This document shows positions 54,067 to 62,153 of a DNA stretch of 64,000 nt, piece by piece. Position numbers and translations under genes: made by a program. Source of the DNA: an uncultured Clostridium sp. (lineage in GTDB: Bacteria > Bacillota > Clostridia > Clostridiales > Clostridiaceae); NCBI GenBank assembly GCA_934755305.1, contig CAKVLD010000008.1, forward strand, positions 29,146 through 93,145, written 5' to 3'. A model generated the notes under the pieces. That model did not search any database. It was not told the DNA's origin and worked only from the letters and a program-made list of their open reading frames with translations. The stretch's first letter is position 1. Each line of letters opens with the position of its first letter.

Positions 54067-54515
54067 TTATTTATTATTTTTGCAATACTCCTCAATAGCT
54101 AAACTTATAAAATCAGCTAATCCTGTTTTAAATTTATCTATATTCTTCTTAAAACGTTCATCATTAATATACATTTCTCCAAGTCCCTTAAAAATTTCTA
54201 TATTACAATTGTAAAAGTTATTTGTAATATAATTTCTCCATTCATGGACTATAGTAATAACTTTTTGTGAATGTTTAAGGCCTCTTCTTTATCAAAGTTA
54301 GGACTATCTAGAATTTCCTTAATTTCATGAAGAGTAAAATCTAATTCTTTAAAGAATAATATTTGTTGCAATCTTTCTAAATCATTGTCATTATATAACC
54401 TATATCCATTGTCTCCTATAGAATTGGGTTTTAGTAAATCAATCTTATCATAATGATGAAGAGTACGTACGCTTATTCCAACCATATCAGCTAATTCCTT
54501 AATTTTATAAACCAT
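54067..54515 (-). pseudogene. MerR-TipAS-type regulator with internal out-of-frame deletion
   Basis: The first frame (54515 to 54249, 88 aa) is an intact MerR DNA-binding domain: [21 protein letters not shown], then [16 protein letters not shown]. It stops soon after the start of the linker helix. A second frame, one base off, continues to 54067 with the end of the TipAS drug-binding domain (VHEWRNYITNNFYNC, then FKGLGEMYINDERFKKNI and ADFISLAIEEYC). About 100 codons between are missing. Proteins of this type sense thiopeptides and other drugs. The DNA-binding half could still be made. Confidence 0.8.
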
Positions 54516-54625
54516 TTTCTTCTCCCCTTTTTACCTTAAACATCCTTACAACTTTATAATAGACTATGACCTTGCGTCATAGTCAACAACAAAATAAAAA
54601 AAGCTTTTAAATTTCCTATACATAA

Positions 54626-54674
54626 AAAAACTTCCAATAGCTAATATATTATTAACTATTAGAAGTTTTTTAAT
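54626..54674. terminator. Hairpin after the small Cys-rich gene
   Basis: AAAAAACTTC near 54625-54634 pairs with GAAGTTTTTT near 54662-54671, and AATAG pairs with CTATT inside. A and T tracts on both sides suit either direction. It lies about 25 nt past the small gene's stop. Confidence 0.75.
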
Positions 54675-54698
54675 TAACATAATACAATTTATGTATTA

Positions 54699-54836
54699 TT
54701 ACCATTGATTGTTTGTTGCTGATTTTGGATTTGGCTTATTATCTTTTCCAGATTTACTTATTCCACTTGCGTGTTCTGAAGTTAATCCTTTTTGAGTACC
54801 TTTATTACAACCACAATCACATGAACATTTATTCAT
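54699..54836 (-). CDS. Small Cys-rich protein, 45 aa
   Basis: The product begins MNKCSCDCGCNKGTQKG, with four cysteines in eight residues, followed by a polar Ser/Asn/Lys-rich tail (HASGISKSGKDNKPNPKS) ending in NQW. An AGGAGG ribosome site lies 9 nt before the ATG, which strongly supports expression. The cysteine cluster suggests metal binding or a disulfide-linked spore or surface protein. No family was recognised. It has its own terminator. Confidence 0.7.
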   Translation of the reverse strand: MNKCSCDCGCNKGTQKGLTSEHASGISKSGKDNKPNPKSATNNQW

Positions 54837-54940
54837 TTCTCAAAACCTCCTAAGTAAGTAACTTCGGTATTATTATCTGTTTTTAAGAAATAAAAATACT
54901 ATGAATATATTCAATATAAAGCCTTAAGTTGTTAAATGAA

Positions 54941-56539
54941 TTATTTTTTAGAAATTATATTGCATATAAGTATAACGCTTAAAATTCCTGCAAATATAAA
55001 GCCAATAGCACCTATAAATGGTATATTAAAAATCTTAGGTTCTATATTAATATTGCTTATAAGGCTAGAACCAATTAGAAGTCCTAAGATAATTATTCCC
55101 ATAACTAATTTATTTACCATCTTATTAAATTCTTCTATTGGACCTTCTGAACCTATAAATTCAACATTAACTTTTAACTGACCTTTTTTTGTTACTTTTA
55201 ATATTTCTGATATTTGCCTTGGAAGTTCAATCATCTTTTTTCCTGATAGATAGATTTCATAAGCATCCTGCCTTAATTCTTTATTAAAATCAAATTCCTT
55301 AATCATATCACCTGAAATATGATTGACTATAACATCAATCACATTAAGTTCTGGAGAAAGTACAGCCACTACCCCCTGAATAGTAATAAGCCCTCTTCCT
55401 AAAATAGTAATACCATCTTTCATGGATAATCCATTCTTCTTTGCAAGTTCAAGAAAATCTTCCATGACTTTAGCTAAATCCATTTTTGCCATATCTTCAT
55501 TAGCATATTTCATAAGAAAATTATCTAAATCATCATATAACATAGAATGATTTATTTTAGAATCATGATTACTTAAAGCTAACGCTACATCTTTAAGTTC
55601 ATTAATATCTTTTGCGGCTATAGCCTTAACTCCTTCTTTAATTAAATTTCTATCTCTATTAGATAACCTTCCAACCATTCCAAGGTCTATCCAAACAATT
55701 TCTCCATCTCGTATTCTAAGATTACCAGGATGAGGATCAGCATGAAAGAAAGCATCATCAACAATTTGCTTTATGTAGTTTTCACACAACTTCTCTCCAA
55801 TATCTCTCAAATCATATCCAAGCTCTGTTAATACATCTACATTGCCTATTTGAACTCCATCAATATACTCCATAACCAAAATCTTTGAAGTAGTATATTC
55901 ATTATATATTTTAGGACAAGTTGAATAAACTATATCTTCATTAAGTTTATAAAATTCTTCTGCATTTTTAGCTTCAATTAAAAAATTCATTTCTTGCTTA
56001 GCAACTGCCCACATTTCATCCAAAATCAAATTAAAATCAATAGTATTTCCTGAATTAATAGCAATTTTAATCATACCACTTGCTTTTCTTAATAAAAAAA
56101 TATCTCTAGACATAGTTTCTTCTATATCAGGCCTTTGAATTTTAAACACTACCCTAGAACCATCTTTTAAAACTGCATAATGAGCTTGAGCAATAGATGC
56201 AGAACCTAAAGGTTTTTCTTCAAATTCCAAACACAATTCAGATATACTTAAATTATACTGAGACTCTATTATTTTTCTAACCTCATTCATATCCATAGGT
56301 TTAACTTTTTCTCTTAAAGATTTTAATTCATTACAATACTCTTCAGTTAATATATCTGATCTCATAGACATTATTTGCCCAAGCTTAATAAACGTTGGGC
56401 CTAAATCTTCTATAATAAGTCTTAACTTTTCTGGAGTTATTCCCTTTACAAGTTCATGTTTTAAAAGTACATCTTTTATTTCTATTAATCTCTTTTTATT
56501 TTCTTTTAAACTACTATTTTTCATTTTCAATTTCTTCAA
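54941..56539 (-). CDS. ABC1/UbiB-family kinase-like protein (AarF)
   Basis: The 532-aa protein has the UbiB protein-kinase-like fold: KLGQIMSMRSDIL (KxGQ motif), EEKPLGSASIAQAHYA (alanine-rich nucleotide loop), catalytic-loop FHADPHPGNLRI and metal-binding WIDLGMVGRLS. Two C-terminal membrane helices (about residues 478-530) anchor it. UbiB proteins have ATPase activity and help extract or move isoprenoid lipids. Clostridia generally lack ubiquinone, so the lipid is unknown. It overlaps the phasin-like gene by 26 nt. Confidence 0.88.
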   Translation of the reverse strand: MKKLKMKNSSLKENKKRLIEIKDVLLKHELVKGITPEKLRLIIEDLGPTFIKLGQIMSMRSDILTEEYCNELKSLREKVKPMDMNEVRKIIESQYNLSISELCLEFEEKPLGSASIAQAHYAVLKDGSRVVFKIQRPDIEETMSRDIFLLRKASGMIKIAINSGNTIDFNLILDEMWAVAKQEMNFLIEAKNAEEFYKLNEDIVYSTCPKIYNEYTTSKILVMEYIDGVQIGNVDVLTELGYDLRDIGEKLCENYIKQIVDDAFFHADPHPGNLRIRDGEIVWIDLGMVGRLSNRDRNLIKEGVKAIAAKDINELKDVALALSNHDSKINHSMLYDDLDNFLMKYANEDMAKMDLAKVMEDFLELAKKNGLSMKDGITILGRGLITIQGVVAVLSPELNVIDVIVNHISGDMIKEFDFNKELRQDAYEIYLSGKKMIELPRQISEILKVTKKGQLKVNVEFIGSEGPIEEFNKMVNKLVMGIIILGLLIGSSLISNINIEPKIFNIPFIGAIGFIFAGILSVILICNIISKK

Positions 56540-56852
56540 GCTTTGCCTTAAGGGTAGCTATCTCTTCCTTACTAAGTTTATTAATAGCTTCTACAATGTC
56601 TATATTCTTATATTCTTTCACATCATTTACATTATTTGCATCTTTTGCATCATTTTCATTATTGCTTTTTTTATTATTTATATTATTAATATTTCTCTTT
56701 AGCTCTTCATTAAGAACTTTGCCTTGCTGTACTGTAAGCTCGCCTTTCTTAACAAATTCATCAACTAACTCCTTAGACTTTTCAGCAGTAAGAGCAACTG
56801 CTCCAATCCCTGCAAGCAAAATCTTCTTTAAATCTTCCCCTAACTTTGCCAT
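56514..56852 (-). CDS. Phasin-like helical protein
   Basis: The 112-aa protein starts MAKLGEDLKKILLAGIGAVALTAEKSKELVDEFVKKGELT, the amphipathic helix pattern of the PhaF/PhaI-type phasin family. An Asn-rich linker follows, then a C-terminal coiled coil (IVEAINKLSKEEIATLKAKLEEIE). Phasins coat polyhydroxyalkanoate granules, but no PHA genes are nearby; here the frequent pairing with UbiB suggests lipid or membrane binding. The end overlaps the start of the UbiB-like gene, indicating coupled translation. Confidence 0.8.
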   Translation of the reverse strand: MAKLGEDLKKILLAGIGAVALTAEKSKELVDEFVKKGELTVQQGKVLNEELKRNINNINNKKSNNENDAKDANNVNDVKEYKNIDIVEAINKLSKEEIATLKAKLEEIENEK

Positions 56853-57080
56853 AACTTATCCCCTTTTAATTTTATCTATATTAGTAATATTATAACATCT
56901 AAAAAGTATTTATTCTTATTGACCATTTCTAATATAACACTTTCTGAATCTTATTATTTGAACTTTATTTAAATTGCAGATTCTCGTTTACTAAATTTTT
57001 TAATGATAGAAATACTCCCTGCATCCAAACTTGGCCGAACGAAACCAAGTACCATAATAATTTTAATTTCCTGTAACATA

Positions 57081-57107
57081 AAAAAAACCGTAAGCATTTC
57101 GCTTACG
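57081..57107 (-). terminator. Terminator behind the second tRNA-Trp
   Basis: CGTAAGC (57089-57095) pairs with GCTTACG (57101-57107) around 5 nt. On the minus strand it is followed by G and eight T residues. This is a strong terminator 8 nt past the tRNA. Confidence 0.88.
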
Positions 57108-57114
57108 ATCTTTG

Positions 57115-57190
57115 TGGCAGGGGCAGTAGGACTCGAACCCACAACCAATGGTTTTGGAGACCACTACTCTACCAATTGAGCCATACCCCT
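57115..57190 (-). tRNA. trnW: tRNA-Trp (CCA), copy 2
   Basis: The 76 nt are identical to the copy at 43636-43711, including the CCA end and anticodon CCA. The flanks differ: this copy has its own promoter (57205-57233) and a different terminator, so the two are independent transcription units rather than a recent duplication of a long segment. Confidence 0.96.
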
Positions 57191-57204
57191 TTAGGACAAG
57201 ATTC

Positions 57205-57233
57205 ATTATATATTATAATTATTCAAAAATCAA
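57205..57233 (-). promoter_or_regulatory. Promoter of tRNA-Trp copy 2
   Basis: On the minus strand TTGATT (57228-57233), a 17-nt spacer and TATAAT (57205-57210) form a near-consensus sigma-A promoter. It starts directly behind the ZnuA-like stop codon, 14 nt from the tRNA 5' end. Confidence 0.75.
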
Positions 57234-58118
57234 CTATTTACTCTCCTTTTTTTCAATAAAATCGTAAAAAGTTCTATAGTTATTTATAATCATATCCTCA
57301 ATGGTTAAATTCTCTGCATAACTCTGTAAATTAATAACTCTAAAACCATCTTCTTTTAATTCAGTTTTTATATCTTTTAGAACTAAAACTTTAGCAGGAT
57401 CTAGTTTATTTTCTGCTACTACTTGAGCTATAGTTTTATCTTTCCCTACCTTTATAGTATTTAAACCTAAAGATCTATAAAAATAATCTAAATTATCATC
57501 TAATGCAATATACTGATATTCACTTAAATCTTTTTTATCCTTTTTTATTTCTTCTATAGCTTCAGTTAATGCACTTATAGTATCATTATAATTTTTTTCA
57601 TATAAATCTCTATTTTTAGGATCCTTATCTTGAATTGCTAATTTAATATTATATAAAATAACTTTATACTCTTCTAACCCTGCATAAACATATGGATTAT
57701 CTACATTACGATTTTCCACTTGAGTAATTACTGATCTAATGCCTCTTATTGTATTTATTGTCCCTAAATTGGATTTATTTAATTTACTAATTAAACTTGA
57801 ACTCCATGGCTCTATTATTGAACCTGTGTATAAAAATAAATCCATATTTGAAATATTATTTATAATTTCATCATTAAATTCAAAGTTTTTACTATCTTCT
57901 TCCCCTATAACAATATATTCAACATTATGTTTATCCTTAACTATTTCCTTAACCATTTCGTATTGTATTTTGTTGGATGTAATTATATTTAGATATAAGT
58001 CTCTTTCTCCTTCAGTAACATCAATAGGATTTGCTACTGTATTATTTGAAAATGTTTCAAGACCTAAAAATAATATAAAAGTTATACACAACATTACAAA
58101 GGTTAGCTGCTTCACCAT
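57234..58118 (-). CDS. ZnuA-family protein lacking the metal-binding residues
   Basis: The 294-aa chain follows the cluster A-I binding-protein fold and aligns by eye with the intact ZnuA-like protein at 33461-34321. Every ligand position is changed: MEPHDFDF becomes DSKNFEF, DPHVWL becomes NPYVYA, SHEAF becomes LDDNL, and FSEGSE becomes LKDIKT. The N-terminus is a hydrophobic signal or anchor without a lipobox cysteine. The family's zinc function is therefore lost; it may bind something else or act structurally. The start may be the ATG at 58118 or the next GTG, which has better spacing to AGAGG. Confidence 0.75.
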   Translation of the reverse strand: MVKQLTFVMLCITFILFLGLETFSNNTVANPIDVTEGERDLYLNIITSNKIQYEMVKEIVKDKHNVEYIVIGEEDSKNFEFNDEIINNISNMDLFLYTGSIIEPWSSSLISKLNKSNLGTINTIRGIRSVITQVENRNVDNPYVYAGLEEYKVILYNIKLAIQDKDPKNRDLYEKNYNDTISALTEAIEEIKKDKKDLSEYQYIALDDNLDYFYRSLGLNTIKVGKDKTIAQVVAENKLDPAKVLVLKDIKTELKEDGFRVINLQSYAENLTIEDMIINNYRTFYDFIEKKESK

Positions 58119-58140
58119 ATCACCTCTTGAAGTATATTAA

Positions 58141-58463
58141 TTTATTTATCATTATATCAATTATAAATATGTAAATATATAAAAACTTATTATTTTTTAA
58201 TCATAGTTTAGTTTACACCTATAATATGTCAATTACAAGTCAATATGGAAATACGCAACAAACAATTAATAATAATCTTTTCCTAACTTTACCTTAATAT
58301 CCTATGATATCTCTATGAATATAATTACTATAAACTTAATCAATCTCTTTACCTAAAGTATCTTTTTCACATATCTTACCCTTAAAATTTTAATATATAC
58401 TTTCTTTTTATGGAGAATTGGATAAAATAGTAGATAGGATAAAAAATTGAAGGGAGTTTATAC
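58141..58463. other. Intergenic region between divergent genes
   Basis: About 320 nt without a gene, very AT-rich, between the ZnuA-like gene (minus) and tsaE (plus). A weak promoter-like pair for tsaE is TTGGAT near 58420 and TAAAAA near 58440, followed by the GAAGGGAG ribosome site. No tRNA, riboswitch or repeat was recognised. Confidence 0.4.
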
Positions 58464-58922
58464 ATGTATTTTAATGTAAATAGTATAGAAGAAACTACAA
58501 ATCTTGGCTTCCAATTAGGTAAATTACTAACTCCTGGTGATATTATTTGTTTAACTGGAGACTTAGGTACAGGTAAAACACATATAACTAAAGGAATAGC
58601 TAAAGGGCTTGGAATAAATGATACAATTACTAGTCCTACATTTAATATTGTTAACCAATATGATAGTGGACGACTTAATTTAAATCACTTTGATGTTTAT
58701 AGAGTTAGTGATCCAGATGAAATATATGCTATTGGTTTTGATGATTACATCTTTTCTGATGCAGTATCTATAATAGAATGGGCTAACTACATTGAAGAAA
58801 TACTTCCAAAAGAATATTTACATATTCATATTTCAAAAGACTTATCTCTTGGTGAAAACTATAGAAAAATAACTTTAACTAGTTATGGAGATAGATATGA
58901 TTATATTAAGGAGTTGAAATAA
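58464..58922 (+). CDS. tsaE: tRNA t6A biosynthesis ATPase TsaE
   Basis: The 152-aa P-loop ATPase helps TsaB/TsaC/TsaD make N6-threonylcarbamoyladenosine at A37 of ANN-decoding tRNAs. Walker A is GDLGTGKTHITKG near residues 33-45. TSPTFNIVNQY and the HFDVYRVSDPDE region with IEWANYIEEILP are family marks. AAGGGAG lies upstream of the ATG. Its stop overlaps the tsaB start by one base. Confidence 0.96.
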   Translation: MYFNVNSIEETTNLGFQLGKLLTPGDIICLTGDLGTGKTHITKGIAKGLGINDTITSPTFNIVNQYDSGRLNLNHFDVYRVSDPDEIYAIGFDDYIFSDAVSIIEWANYIEEILPKEYLHIHISKDLSLGENYRKITLTSYGDRYDYIKELK

Positions 58923-59635
58923 TGATAGTTTTAAGTACAGATTCTTCATCTAAAGTTGCAACTGTAGCTTTACTTAAAGATAACACTTTACTTGGAGAAT
59001 ATGTTTTAAATGATAAAAGAGAACATTCAGTTCTTCTTATGCCAATGATAGAAAATCTTTTAAAAGAATGTAACCTAACAATTGATGATATTGATGGTTA
59101 TGTAGTATCTAAGGGCCCTGGTTCTTTTACTGGCCTTAGAATAGGTATGGCTACTATAAAAGGTTTAAGTTTTGGAAATAATAAACCTTACGTAAGTATC
59201 TCATCTTTAGATGCTTTAGCTTACAGCTTAATTTCTTTTGATGGTATCATCTGTCCTATTATGGATGCATTAAGAGAAAATGTTTATGTAGGTTTATATA
59301 AGAATAGTGAAGGTGAGCTACAAAATATCCTTGAGCCTACCCCTATGGACCTAGATGACTTATTAGCTCTATTAAAAGAAAAGAACGAAAAAGTTATTTT
59401 CACAGGAGATGGATTAGCTAAACATAAAGAATACATAAAAGCTAATTTCAAAGATGCACATTTTGCACCTAATCACTTATCTATAATCCGTGCTTCTTCT
59501 CTTGGAGAATTAGGTATTAGCCTTTTAAGTAAGGGAATGCAGGATGATCCAAATTCCGCACCTATATACTTAAAGAAACCACAAGCAGAAAGAGAATTAG
59601 AAAGAAGGTTAAAAATGGATGAGTGTCAAGCTTAG
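58922..59635 (+). CDS. tsaB: tRNA t6A biosynthesis protein TsaB
   Basis: The 237-aa inactive ASKHA-fold partner of TsaD starts MIVLSTDSSSKVATVAL and has HSVLLMPMI and GYVVSKGPGSFTGLRIGMATIKGL, both typical. It scaffolds TsaD and TsaE. It lies in the operon tsaE-tsaB-rimI with one-base and 17-nt overlaps. No metal-binding HxxxH motif of TsaD is present, as expected. Confidence 0.95.
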   Translation: MIVLSTDSSSKVATVALLKDNTLLGEYVLNDKREHSVLLMPMIENLLKECNLTIDDIDGYVVSKGPGSFTGLRIGMATIKGLSFGNNKPYVSISSLDALAYSLISFDGIICPIMDALRENVYVGLYKNSEGELQNILEPTPMDLDDLLALLKEKNEKVIFTGDGLAKHKEYIKANFKDAHFAPNHLSIIRASSLGELGISLLSKGMQDDPNSAPIYLKKPQAERELERRLKMDECQA

Positions 59636-60056
59636 TTTAATGCAAAAAGAAGACCTAAAAGAAGTTCTTGAAATAAGTACCATAAGCTTAAAAGAATCTT
59701 GGACTTTAGATTCTTTTACTAAAGAGTTAACTAATCCTCTTGCCAAATATATAGTTGCTAAATGCGATGATAAAACTGTAGGTTTTGCTGGAGTATGGAC
59801 TATTGTTGATGAAGGTCATATAACAAATATAGCTGTTCATCCAGATTACAGAAAAAAAGGTATAGGTAGTCTACTTGTAAATTCTTTAATAGAACATTCA
59901 TCTAATTGGGGTTGTAATGCTCTTACTTTAGAAGTTAGAGCTTCTAATACACCAGCCAAAAATCTATATAAAAAATTTGATTTTGTTGAAGAAGGAATAA
60001 GAAAAAATTATTATAAAGATAATAAAGAAGATGCCATAATTATGTGGCGTAGATAA
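59619..60056 (+). CDS. rimI: Ribosomal protein S18 alanine N-acetyltransferase RimI
   Basis: The 145-aa GNAT protein has the acetyl-CoA loop VHPDYRKKGIGSLLVNSLIE and the C-terminal ALTLEVRASNTPAKNLYKKFDF typical of RimI, which acetylates the N-terminus of ribosomal protein S18. The start overlaps the tsaB end. The linkage tsaE-tsaB-rimI is widespread and supports the assignment. Confidence 0.93.
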   Translation: MSVKLSLMQKEDLKEVLEISTISLKESWTLDSFTKELTNPLAKYIVAKCDDKTVGFAGVWTIVDEGHITNIAVHPDYRKKGIGSLLVNSLIEHSSNWGCNALTLEVRASNTPAKNLYKKFDFVEEGIRKNYYKDNKEDAIIMWRR

Positions 60057-60096
60057 TATTATAAGGAATTTAAAAAATGATAAGGTGTATACTACT

Positions 60097-60627
60097 TTAA
60101 GTATTCTCCATCTCATTTTTCAAATTCTTTATTTCCTTTTTCAAACTTTTTACCTCATTTCTTAATTCTAATACGTATCCTTTTAATTCTTCTACATCAG
60201 TAGAGCTTGAAGAACTTGTATCACTTTTTGGGTTTATTCTAACAAAATTTCCAGACTCATCTGTTTGTACTTCATAATTATTTTGGCAAAAAGGATTATT
60301 TACATTAAGATTTCTTATATCATAGTATCTACCAGGGCCAGCTTGCATATATTGCTGTTGCGCATTATATGTTTCTATAACTTGCCCTACTAATTGAAGC
60401 CAATTACCTATTACATTTTGAAGACTAAAAGGTAAGTTTTGAGATATTAAATTTCCCAAAATTTCTCCTACAAGTAATATAAGTTGTGGATTTTCTGCTT
60501 GAAATCCATTAGGAATGTCATTACCACATAAATCTGAATTATTATTTGATGAATTGTTATTGGAGTTATTAGATGTATTTTCATTAACATATTCATTTAC
60601 AAAATCATAAAACTTACTATAATCCAT
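60097..60627 (-). CDS. Conserved clostridial protein of unknown function, Asn-rich with coiled-coil tail
   Basis: The 176-aa chain has three parts. Residues 1-40 include a low-complexity Asn/Ser stretch. Residues 45-100 hold a hydrophobic helical core (PQLILLVGEILGNLIS, then FSLQNVIGNWLQLVGQVIE). Residues 100-135 are aromatic and Pro-rich (GPGRYYDIRNLNVNNPF). The C-terminal 40 residues form a Lys/Glu coiled coil after a Ser run. No signal peptide or catalytic motif is seen. The pattern recalls spore-surface or granule proteins, but I do not recognise the family. It converges on rimI. Confidence 0.75.
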   Translation of the reverse strand: MDYSKFYDFVNEYVNENTSNNSNNNSSNNNSDLCGNDIPNGFQAENPQLILLVGEILGNLISQNLPFSLQNVIGNWLQLVGQVIETYNAQQQYMQAGPGRYYDIRNLNVNNPFCQNNYEVQTDESGNFVRINPKSDTSSSSSTDVEELKGYVLELRNEVKSLKKEIKNLKNEMENT

Positions 60628-60775
60628 AAATATTCTCTAAATTAAAAGTATTATTTCTACTATTGTATTCAAAGTATTATCATTTTCTACAAATATAAAA
60701 ATTCTTTATTTTTGAGAGTATTTTTTTTCATTTTGTAAATACTATAAATGATAATTGTTGTAAGGAGAGATTAAA

Positions 60776-60985
60776 ATGGCAAGCACCACAGGTACTGTAA
60801 AATGGTTTAATATAGAGAAAGGTTATGGATTTATTTCTTGTGATAATGGTAATGATGTTTTTGTACACTTTTCTAAAATTCAAGATGATAGTCCTAAAAA
60901 GGAATTACACGAAGGTGAAAGTGTATCATTCACAATAGAAGATTCACCTAAAGGGCCTATGGCTACAAATGTTCATAAACTTTAA
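60776..60985 (+). CDS. Cold-shock protein
   Basis: The 69-aa single-stranded nucleic-acid-binding protein has both RNP motifs: KGYGFIS near residues 15-21 and VFVHF near 28-32, after the TGTVKWFN start. It acts as an RNA chaperone. Residue changes from the usual pattern (NIEKGYGF instead of NAEKGFGF) are minor. AAGGAGAG lies 6 nt before the ATG. A terminator follows closely. Confidence 0.95.
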   Translation: MASTTGTVKWFNIEKGYGFISCDNGNDVFVHFSKIQDDSPKKELHEGESVSFTIEDSPKGPMATNVHKL

Positions 60986-61005
60986 ATAAAACCAATTAAA
61001 TTAAA

Positions 61006-61052
61006 AGGATTCCACCTGAATGAAATATATTCATTTAGATAGAATCTTTTTT
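61006..61052 (+). terminator. Cold-shock gene terminator
   Basis: AAAGGATTC near 61004-61012 pairs with GAATCTTTT near 61041-61049 through a G-T pair, with an inner GAATG/CATTT-type stem. Seven T residues end it on the plus strand. It also lies just past the stop of the convergent GNAT gene. Confidence 0.7.
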
Positions 61053-61063
61053 TGACAATATCT

Positions 61064-61549
61064 TTAAATCATTAATTGTAAATACTCTACATCTAACCAC
61101 TTATTATTTTTGAATCCTACTTCTTTAAAGTATCCTACTCTTTCAAATCCAAACTTTTTATGTATAGAAATACTTGAGGGATTTGGTACAGTTACAACAG
61201 ATATTAATGTATGTATATCATACTCTGTTTTACACCTTTCTATTAAAGCCTCCATTAATTTTGTTCCAATTCCTCTTCTAACAACACTTTTATCTAAATA
61301 TATAGTCACTTCTTTTGTAAATTTATAAGCTATTCTTTCACGAAACTCTCCAACATAAGCATATCCTAAGATTTTATTATCTTCTTCATAAACTATCCAA
61401 GGATTATCTTTAATCTTCTTTTCTATTCTTTTAGCCATTTCACCTGATGCTAACGCTTCTACTTCAAAAGTAACATTAGTGTTCAATATATAGTGATTAT
61501 AAATGTCCACTATTTCTTTTGCATCTTCTACTTTAACATTTCGTATCAT
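61064..61549 (-). CDS. GNAT N-acetyltransferase, phosphinothricin acetyltransferase-like
   Basis: The 161-aa protein has the Pat/Bar layout: MIRNVKVEDAKEIVDIYNHYILNTNVTFE, then IYLDKSVVRRGIGTKLMEALIERC (acetyl-CoA loop), and NPSSISIHKKFGFERVGYFKEVGFK. Family members acetylate phosphinothricin or methionine sulfoximine-type amino acids, or other amines. The true substrate here is unknown. It is monocistronic between a cold-shock gene and the MogA/MoaB-like gene. Confidence 0.87.
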   Translation of the reverse strand: MIRNVKVEDAKEIVDIYNHYILNTNVTFEVEALASGEMAKRIEKKIKDNPWIVYEEDNKILGYAYVGEFRERIAYKFTKEVTIYLDKSVVRRGIGTKLMEALIERCKTEYDIHTLISVVTVPNPSSISIHKKFGFERVGYFKEVGFKNNKWLDVEYLQLMI

Positions 61550-61599
61550 AACCTTATCCCCCTTTGTACTTTAAATATAGGTGTAGTCTAAAACCACAC

Positions 61600-62010
61600 C
61601 TACACTATGTCTTCTATACTATTTTGTATTCTTCTAATAGCATCTTTTAATATATCAATATCTATATCATTAATATTAATATCTTCTTTAAAATTAATTA
61701 TAGCAGTATTCTTCCTTCTTCTTAAGGGTACATAATTCATTTTTATAATCATAGCTTCTTCACTTACTTCATCAATAATAGTATTAGAAAGCTCTTCAGC
61801 ACCAACTACTAATACTATATCTACTTTATATTCATCACAACACTTAACTAAAAATCTATAAAATATATCCTTTACCTGAGGTAATATTGTATACGCAGAA
61901 ATATCAAATTTATTCTTTTTTAAATAGTTAGCTATGTTTTTTCCTGTATAATCATCTTCTTCTCCTGTATACACCTTATCACTCACAAATATAATACAAG
62001 CTTTATACAT
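61600..62010 (-). CDS. MogA/MoaB-like molybdopterin-binding-domain protein, degenerate
   Basis: From the ATG at 62010 (MYKACIIFVSD) the product has 136 aa; neither this nor the upstream TTG (62040) has a good ribosome site. The fold order of MogA/MoaB is clear: IFVSDKVYTGEEDDYTGKNIANYLKK, then TILPQVKD and VDIVLVVGAEELS. The active-site loop, normally GGTG or GGTGxxxRD, reads VGAEELS, and the later GxSR-type segments are replaced by charged residues. Adenylyltransferase activity is therefore doubtful. It is followed by the MobA-like gene on the same strand. Confidence 0.7.
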   Translation of the reverse strand: MYKACIIFVSDKVYTGEEDDYTGKNIANYLKKNKFDISAYTILPQVKDIFYRFLVKCCDEYKVDIVLVVGAEELSNTIIDEVSEEAMIIKMNYVPLRRRKNTAIINFKEDININDIDIDILKDAIRRIQNSIEDIV

Positions 62011-62153
62011 AACTATGTTATTGAAAAACTTATAAAACAAACTATTTATAAGGCTACTAGTTTTACAATAACTACCTCCTCACCTTTATAATTTAGTACG
62101 CAAAATACTAAAAACGCTGTAACCTGCGCCTTTTTTAACATATTATTTATTAT

